From NCBI GenBank assembly GCA_020536535.1, contig JAHLWZ010000071.1:1-27138 (forward strand): a stretch of DNA of 27,138 nt, in the 5' to 3' direction. The notes beneath the pieces are model-generated. The model was given only the letters and a program-made list of their open reading frames with translations. It was not told the origin of the DNA and ran no database searches. A program made the translations under genes and the position numbers. Source of the stretch: Pelomyxa schiedti. Taxonomy: Eukaryota; Evosea; Pelobiontida; Pelomyxidae. Shown here one piece after another: positions 20,405-27,138 of this stretch. The number at the start of each line of letters is the position of its first letter. The stretch's first letter is position 1.

Positions 20405-23400
20405 ATGGATTCCATCATTGTTCACAAAAAGAGGATTATGACAACAGGCAGCAACAACAGCGACGATGTGGGCGAGCAGCGGATTGGGGGGTTGCTCCTT
20501 ATGACGCTGGAGGCGGACCATGGGCGCCGCGGGGAGGCTGAGGCCGCGCTGAGCTCCCTGTCGTCCCACAACACCCCTGCTCTCCTTGCCGCTCTAGATG
20601 TATGTGTGTGTATGTGTGTATGTGCGTTATATTGGGAGTGTGTCACATGTTCTCTCTCTCTGTGTGTATATCTTGGGCTACCTCTCTATCATCACTCCTT
20701 GTATTTGGATGGAGACTATCATCGCACTGTTTTTAACTTTTTGGGGGTGGCATCGTGTTTGAATTAGGCTAAACTTGCTTTGTTAGGGTATCATTAGTAG
20801 GAGAGGTGATTCCAGTGTTAGTGTGTCTCTTCGGCTGGCTGCTGCTATTGCATTCAAGAGAATAGTGGATTCTCTGTGGGTCTCATCAAGACAAAAGTAC
20901 ACACTCTCACGTTATGTGATATTTCCCTCACTATTGCAACAAGTATCACTTATATTCCGGACGAACAAAAGGAACTTATCAGGCGGCGTTTACTGCTGCA
21001 TTTTGATGAACCTTCGAAACCAGTAATTCTCTCTTGACTTTATACGTCCCGCGGCCTTATACCCTTTTCGTCTTTGTTAAAAAAAGGTTGCAACACAACT
21101 AGCACTTGCTGTTGCACAAATATCTCGGTCTGATTTCCCCAAGCATTGGCCAACACTCTTAACTTCCCTCTTGGGTGTTATCACCAACCCAAGTTCACAA
21201 ACTTCAACACAACCACTTTCAAATACCACCCCTGCTTGTAGAGCTCTTTTCTTCTTGTATCATGTAGTATCTGTTTTGGCCTCCAGGAATCTTCCGGCCG
21301 ACAGACGGGCATTTTGCAATGTTTTCAATTACCCATAGTGTTCCTGCTCACTAACTGTAGATAACCCGAGAATACTTTCCCGTCGCTCATCAATTGTGGT
21401 TACAGGCTACTGAATATGTGTTAAACAATGCTGCTACTCAACAAAATCAACCCCAACTTTATCATATCGCAGGAGAAATGTCGGTCCTTTCATTTAAAGT
21501 CTTGCGGAGGTTATCATCTCCTCTTTAGTATCCCCTTAAATATTATGTAGGTTCATTGTATGGGGGATAACCGATTTCACAAATGATGCAACTGCAAAGG
21601 AATTTTTTAGCCGGGTTTACCACTTATTAGTATCCCTTGTTCGAGTGAGTGAGTACCCGTTGTTTTCTGATGACTAGACTATTTTGCTCACACTGTTAGA
21701 AAATACTATTGCACATCACGAGGAAGACCCAATTGAGGAACTGTTACTACAAGTAGCAAAACTAGTATTACAGGCATACAAGAAGGTACTCTCTATTAAC
21801 TTCTTGCTGGTTGAATCAATTATCAAAGCAACCACTTGGATTTGTTCCGTACCTGGGTCCATTCATGGAATACTACCATGTTCAACTTTGTTCACCTGGC
21901 ACGGCTGTGTTCCAAATCCAAAAATTCAAGTTGCTATGTCTACATTTATTGAAGGTAGTAGGCACTCTCTTGTGCATCAGTCCAACAACACCTCACACAA
22001 AAAAGCAAGCATTACATTTCTGCAAATACACCTCGGAGTTCTGGAAACCACTGAACTCCTCAGACAGTCCTCCACAAGCACTAGTGGATATGATTTCTGT
22101 AGTCAATCAGGTTTTCAGGTCTCCTTCTTTCTTTCATCGATTTTCCTAAGAAACCTCAGTGGAACTAGAGTGACTGAGATCTTCAATTCAATTATTGCTT
22201 GTATTACTATTACACAAACTGAAATGGAGGAGTGGTTGGCCGATCCAGAAGCCTACATTGCTGAACAAACTGGAGGGACATGGGAGTTCAGTGTGAAGGT
22301 AGAAATAAAAGGAGAGGATTTACTCTTTATCAATTACATTAGCCTTGTGCGGAAGCTCTATTCCTTACATTGATGCAACACAATCCCACTGACTTATGTG
22401 CTGCAGTTTTACCTGTTATACTTCCTGTCATCTCTCAACCTGGTATTTTATTTGGGAGTTCTATGAAGTTAATTGATCCCTTTAGTTCAAGACAATTGGC
22501 AGACAGTACTGCACCGGGAAGCCATATACAACATAGTTGGACTAGCACCCCATGAACTCTCAAATCACATCACCTTCACCCAACTATTCAATCGGTGGGG
22601 TCAAGACTTTTCTCAAAATGAGCCTTGGTCAGCTTTTTATTTATTTGCTTGACTTAACTTCCACTAAAGGTCTGGTATACTGAGAAGACGCATTGTATGG
22701 GCCATTGGTAAATGGATTTTGCTCATTCCACGGGCAATGCGCCATCAGGTACCTGATTGAAGAAGAAACAAACAATTGAAAAAAAAAAGATTTATCAGTT
22801 AGTGGTTCCTTTGATACAGGCGCCTGAAACTGCACTTGCCCTTACATCCCTGTTCACTCTTAGACACAGTACACTCTTACTTTTCCTCATTTCATTTCTA
22901 ACTCATCTTCAGTTGTGGATGATATCAAATTTGAAGTTGGGATTTTTCTTCCTTTCCTGGAGGCTGTTATGACTGGAATCTTCAGATTAATTGACAATAC
23001 AAAAGAAGGCTCCACAAAACTTAAGCTTTTGGGTGTTATGAACGTTCTCGTTATCCAAGTTGGAGATAAGGTTGGATTCTTACTACTTGTGTCCAAGCCA
23101 TTTCATATGGTCATTAGATTGTACCCTATTGCAACAAAATTTTGGAGTACCTCTCAAAACTGTGGCAAGCTTCCACTACAGAGAACTTCCTGCGGACGAC
23201 TGTATTAGAAGCTATGACGTCACTTTCCACAGTAATTAGAGAGTTCCCAGCAATGAAATTCTTACGGTATTTGTAGTGTGTGGGCACTAGTGTGCTACAG
23301 CAGATGGGTTCGGTTATTTATGCTATTTTGCAGTACACTACCGATCCAGATTGCCCGGAACAAGTATTCTTGCTTGAAGATGCACTGCAATTGTGGCACA

Positions 23401-24680
23401 CTGTTTTGATACAAGTTTCTTCAAAAATTCAAATCGGTTGAACTTACTCACTGCCAGACATCCACCTGCCCACCAGAATTACTGCAGCTGTACCCAAGAT
23501 TACCGAAAATCATGGAGGCCACAACAGAGCATTCAGAGTTGTGCTCTAAAATTGCTTTTGTTTATGTTATGATCGGTGGACCCGCCTTTGTTGACGTATG
23601 TAATGAAGTCCCTTGCCACTCTTACCTGGTGTAGACATACGGGGGTCTGTTTGTTTCATCCACATGCCAACTGATGAATAGTGTAGCTGATGAAGCAGTT
23701 CAATATCTACTTCAGCCTATGACTCGACTCATTGAGTTGCTTCCTCCTAGATGCCTAACGCAAGGTGCCTTTGTGTTCTTGGTCTTCTTTTGTAGTAATG
23801 AATGGTGTTAGATAGCGCAGGGTTCTTGGCCCCTCTTCTCCAAACTCTTGTTCCGCGCTTTTTGAATGATCAGGTACTTTGTCCAGAATCCATGTCTTCA
23901 CTCTTTTACTTTGATAGGATTCCAACTCTGCTTGTATTCAAGAAATGTGCATCTTTTCTTGGCTACTGCTTAACAATCCCGGTTTCTTTCATGCATACTT
24001 GAAGAGTCTCCCTACCTCACCAGAGTCCTACACTGTAAAATTCTTGACGCACTGGTTTGAAAAGGTTGACTGCAGCCTCGAATTCTAAGTTTAATCTACA
24101 TCCAGACTGAAAATATTGGAGACCTGAAAGCTATAAAACTCAATGCCCTCGCCCTATGTAATTTGCTACTATTGCCGGACCCATCTCTCCTCAGTTTTCT
24201 AGGTAAAACTCCTCATTCCCGAACACAAAATAAGTGATACCCACTCACCACCACACAACAGAGGATATTCTGAGCTATGTGTCCTTTGCCCTTTCACTGA
24301 TATCGAACCACCAGTCAGACACTGTGGAGGAGTGAGTACCAATTGAATTATCACCCTTATTTTGAGTCGAGAAAACACTCTGATTGGGTTCACATACCTA
24401 TAGGCTTCTAGGTGAACCAGCCGAAGGTGCCTCTGGTGGTGCATTCAACACTTCAGTTGTCAATGTAATTCCCGATTCCGCCCCGAGTCGTTCCACTCGA
24501 CTAACTTACAACTAGCTGTGCCGAAACAGTGTGATTGTGAGGGCTGACCTGCGGAATTTCCTCACAGAGGCAATGAACCAGAGTGCACAGGTTCACACCC
24601 CCACTGTTTTCAAGCAGGCACTGGACTCTGTGGACCCCATTGTGATCTCACACATTCAGTCAAGCCCATCCCGATCTTAA
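20405..24680 (+). CDS. IPO11: importin-11-like karyopherin beta
   Basis: A long multi-exon gene coding for a HEAT-repeat nuclear transport receptor. Exon 1 (20405-20599, CpG-rich) is followed by a 187-nt intron with TG repeats. Exons 1-3 encode an importin-beta N-terminal domain: the segment SVSLRLAAAIAFKRIVDSLW, then YIPDEQKELIRRRLL and AQISRSDFPKHWP. Further on come YHVVSVLASRNLPADRR, GLAPHELSNHITF, GIFLPFLEAVMTGIF, VFLLEDALQLW and a C-terminal helix ending DPIVISHIQSS. These match vertebrate importin-11 in order and spacing from memory. By family knowledge it imports cargoes such as E2 enzymes and ribosomal protein L12 into the nucleus in a Ran-dependent way. Introns are mostly 40-66 nt. 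The start could also be the internal ATG at 20438. It begins only 56 bp after the upstream stop. Confidence 0.85.
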
Positions 24681-24717
24681 CTAAGTTACATTGACAGCAT
24701 CCCCTATTCACCAAAAC

Positions 24718-24723
24718 AATAAA
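24718..24723 (+). terminator. candidate polyadenylation signal AATAAA of the importin gene
   Basis: An AATAAA hexamer lies 37 nt after the importin stop codon, in an A-rich intergenic stretch. It fits a eukaryotic cleavage and polyadenylation signal by position only; the same hexamer also occurs within genes, so this is suggestive. Confidence 0.35.
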
Positions 24724-24837
24724 AAAGAACCGTTCTCAACAAAATCGGCCAACTCAAAAATCCCATAATTAACAACTACATAAATTCAAAACACAAGTCG
24801 CCGAAAGATCACCTCGAGTTTCTGTGGAAACACCCAA

Positions 24838-25252
24838 ATGCAGGTTCACAGCGTTGCATTGCACGACGTAAGACCACTTTCATGGCACTCAAACAATGTC
24901 TCAATGACTGGTACCTAAATTTGGCTTCAAAAATGTCGTGCCCAAAACCAGGTTTTTGCTGCACAATCCACCTCCACCTCTGCTGCATGTACTTCTATCA
25001 AGTACACAAGCGCAGACATGAGAGATGCATACAGTATCAAAGAGAAACATGAAACAGGAGGAGTGGAACAGTAAGTATGCTCCATCAAAAAATTTGGTCC
25101 TCGAAACAGGCCGGGAGCTGGACATACTTCAGCAACCTCCTGAGCAAGGCTGAGTTCGTGTACTTTGTGGAAGTACACACTGCTGCTGTCCCAGGACGTA
25201 AGTGAAACTCTTGCAGGCTTTTTATCCTCTCACTTCCCCAGAGTATGTTTGA
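24838..25252 (+). CDS. small protein of 79 residues, unknown function
   Basis: Four exons fit: 24838-24867, 24952-25070, 25118-25197 and 25242-25252 (introns of 84, 47 and 44 nt). The total length is a multiple of three. The product begins MQVHSVALHD, has a Ser/Thr/Ala-rich stretch and a central segment with SADMRDAYSIKEKHETGG, and ends with alternating hydrophobic residues (AEFVYFVEVHTAAVPG). No signal peptide, membrane span or known motif is seen. An alternative start at 24883 would replace the first ten residues. I do not recognise the family. It stands alone between the importin gene and the next plus-strand gene, with an A/C-rich leader. Confidence 0.55.
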
Positions 25253-25461
25253 TGTGGACTTTTGGCTATGTTTGACTGAAACCCTCAAACTATGGTACCA
25301 CGTATACAACTGACTGCCTATTACATTGGTGGACTTGCTGTAGAAGATTCATCGTGTGCCATTGGTTAATTTTCCTACACTGAAGCTGTGAAGTGATGGA
25401 AAGATTACTGGTGCTTTCTTTGTTGATTGAGATGGTTGTAGGGTCTTGTTTGTAACACGGA

Positions 25462-27138
25462 ATGGAGGACACTGACTCGGAGTACGTGACCGACTCGGAC
25501 GAGGAGTTGCATGGCAGCGACGAAGGTGCCGCGGACGACGAGGACACAGACCCGCAGCGCGGCGCGTCGCACAGTGGTGGGCGAGGGAGCAAAGGACCTG
25601 GGCCCGGGGCTGCGACCAGCACAACTACCACGAGCAGCACCACGCAGGCGGCCGCGACTGGCGCGCGGGGCCCGCAGGGGGTGCAGCGGGAGGCCGCAGA
25701 GGGCTGGGGCGGGCAGGGGCGGGGTGTGGGCCGAGACGATGGCCTACTTGTCCGGCAAGGAAGTGCGCCCTGACGATATGTTCATCACGTGCAAGGCTGT
25801 GGAGGGTACCCCGGCGCCTCATTCCAAGGAAGCAATTCAACATGACGCCGATCGTGTATATAATGCTGTTTGTGCATCAGGAAACTTACCGACTTACCTG
25901 GATGGGGGTATGGGCTGTAAATGTGCATAACAATAGAATATATTATATATATATATATTTCATTCCATTCTCAGGTTCTAAAATTAACATTTCATTAGAA
26001 TATGTTTGTCCTTCTCTAAATGATCGCTATTCTTTTCAACCCTCGCCAGAACTAATAGAATACTTCTTTCAGCATGTATGACTTTAAAGCTATTTCTTTC
26101 TTTTGTAACTTTTATGCAGCTTACAACTGACTATGGCTTGATAAAAACCGATGATACCCCAAGACTGTTCCAGAGAGTCCTATCTGATTTTTTTCAGCCT
26201 TTTCATTTTGATCAGTTTCATAAGCCACTTATCCAGGAGAAATACATAGCTTCTGTGCTAGAGTATCAATGCCATTTTCTACAAGAAACTTATTCCATAA
26301 AGGGCATGCTCACCAAAACGAGTCCCATGTGGCTTTTATAATCAACCCTTTTTCCAAAGGGATACACCCGCGGATCTCCTTAGGCGATTGCGATTCTACA
26401 CTCACAACTTTGACATTACTGCAGCAATTACTTCCAAGGACAAAATCGGCAGTTCCTCCCAGACCTCCAAGCAGCACACTCCACACCTGCGTGGGCCTCA
26501 ACAAAAATCTGTAGTGGTAGCTCCCCCAACTTCCACTCAACCTAGAGAGACCCCTGCTCAACAAAAACTTCCGCGCCCTCCTCAATATGCTGTGCGGCAC
26601 GCAATGAGTACTGATCAAGAACATCCTGTGAAGTCTAAGTCCGCTTCTTCTACGTTCAGTGATTTGATGAATACGCTGACTGAGCTTGACAAGAAGGACG
26701 ACGAGACCCTAGCAGAGATGAATGAGGCTTTTGGCCAGGTTAGTGACACCCAGACACAAGCTGTGAAAAATATGCTCGACGCAAATAGCAAGGCAATCGA
26801 CGCGCTTCAACAATCAAGTGCGAAGGCTGCAACAATTGTGACAAAGACCACCACACACATGAAAACCTCCAACCAGGCAAAGACCACGGTGTTGAAAACC
26901 CTCCTCCAACAATTTTACAAACCATAAAGACTAACTTCAATAAAATGGTATTGGAATTGAAAAGAACTTTTCTTTCTTTCTTACAGCTTATCAAGGAACC
27001 TATCAAGTGGTGGGATACCCTCAGCAAGACCCTTGCGTTGTCTGACTTGTGCAATGACTTGGGCAATCTTGGTGGTGCCATCGAATGGGTCTCCCTGAAT
27101 GATGGCCCAGTGGTCAAACACGCACTGTGGGAAGGCCT
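25462..27138 (+). CDS. acidic, coiled-coil protein of unknown function, 3' partial
   Basis: Exon 1 (25462-25680) codes for an acidic N-terminus ([15 protein letters not shown]) followed by a Gly/Ser/Thr-rich low-complexity part, in very CpG-rich DNA. A GC-rich 55-nt intron (25681-25735) restores the frame to exon 2 (25736-25907); without it a frameshift would be required. Exons 25975-26075 and 26120-about 26350 encode a globular region of unknown fold. A later exon to 26888 has a Pro/Gln/Ser-rich linker and a long amphipathic helix likely to form a coiled coil. The last part (26930-27138) runs off the window; its first 39-nt piece (26948-26986) could be an in-frame intron. The junction before 26360 is unsure: a 31-nt intron (26329-26359) or a longer one of about 97 nt. 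No family recognised. Confidence 0.6.

Noticed and set aside
25938-25960. (TA)n run as a TATA promoter
   Set aside because: It lies inside a 67-nt intron (25908-25974) of the last gene, well after the start codon.
26388-26927. Separate gene starting at 26388
   Set aside because: The frame is open upstream to about 26360 and joins the preceding exons through a short intron, and it has no ATG at the start; it is treated as part of the 25462 gene.

Overview
This is a eukaryotic window, most likely from a free-living protist. Eight protein-coding genes are cut by many short GT-AG introns, mostly 38-58 nt and a few of 66-233 nt. Genes lie close together, some only 56-210 bp apart, and several begin in CpG-rich DNA. 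The gene content suggests an anaerobic amoebozoan, perhaps an archamoeba: a Roco (LRRK-type) kinase of the kind expanded in amoebae, and a flavodoxin-ferredoxin fusion typical of anaerobes. That placement is inference; no rRNA or other marker is present.

Layout. Bases 1-495 form a long imperfect inverted repeat cut off by the window edge, followed by a CpG-rich stretch with no gene I can close (496-896). On the plus strand come a TRIM-like protein (RING, B-box, coiled coil, Sel1 repeats; 897-3333), a multi-pass membrane protein of unknown family (3501-5897) and a flavodoxin plus 2x[4Fe-4S] protein (6085-7455, with an uncertain 3' end). The minus strand from 17468 to 7685 holds one very large Roco gene: degenerate small-GTPase-like domain, leucine-rich repeats, Roc GTPase, COR, TKL kinase, WD40-like propeller and a C-terminal C1 domain. 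A 100-N assembly gap (11891-11990) sits inside its kinase exons, with the same 1.2 kb on both sides. This is almost certainly two alleles of one locus that were not merged.

From 17861 the plus strand resumes with a secreted cysteine-rich protein resembling bacterial surface proteins (17861-20348), an importin-11-like nuclear transport receptor (20405-24680), a 79-residue protein of unknown function (24838-25252) and the 5' part of an unidentified acidic, coiled-coil protein that runs off the right edge (25462-27138).

The genes look like unrelated housekeeping and signalling functions. I see no operon-like system, CRISPR array, transposase, rRNA or tRNA. Most apparent frameshifts or internal stops disappear once a 40-50 nt intron is placed. 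One (a G5 run at 3028-3032) does not, and two others (near 19690 and 26340) stay ambiguous.
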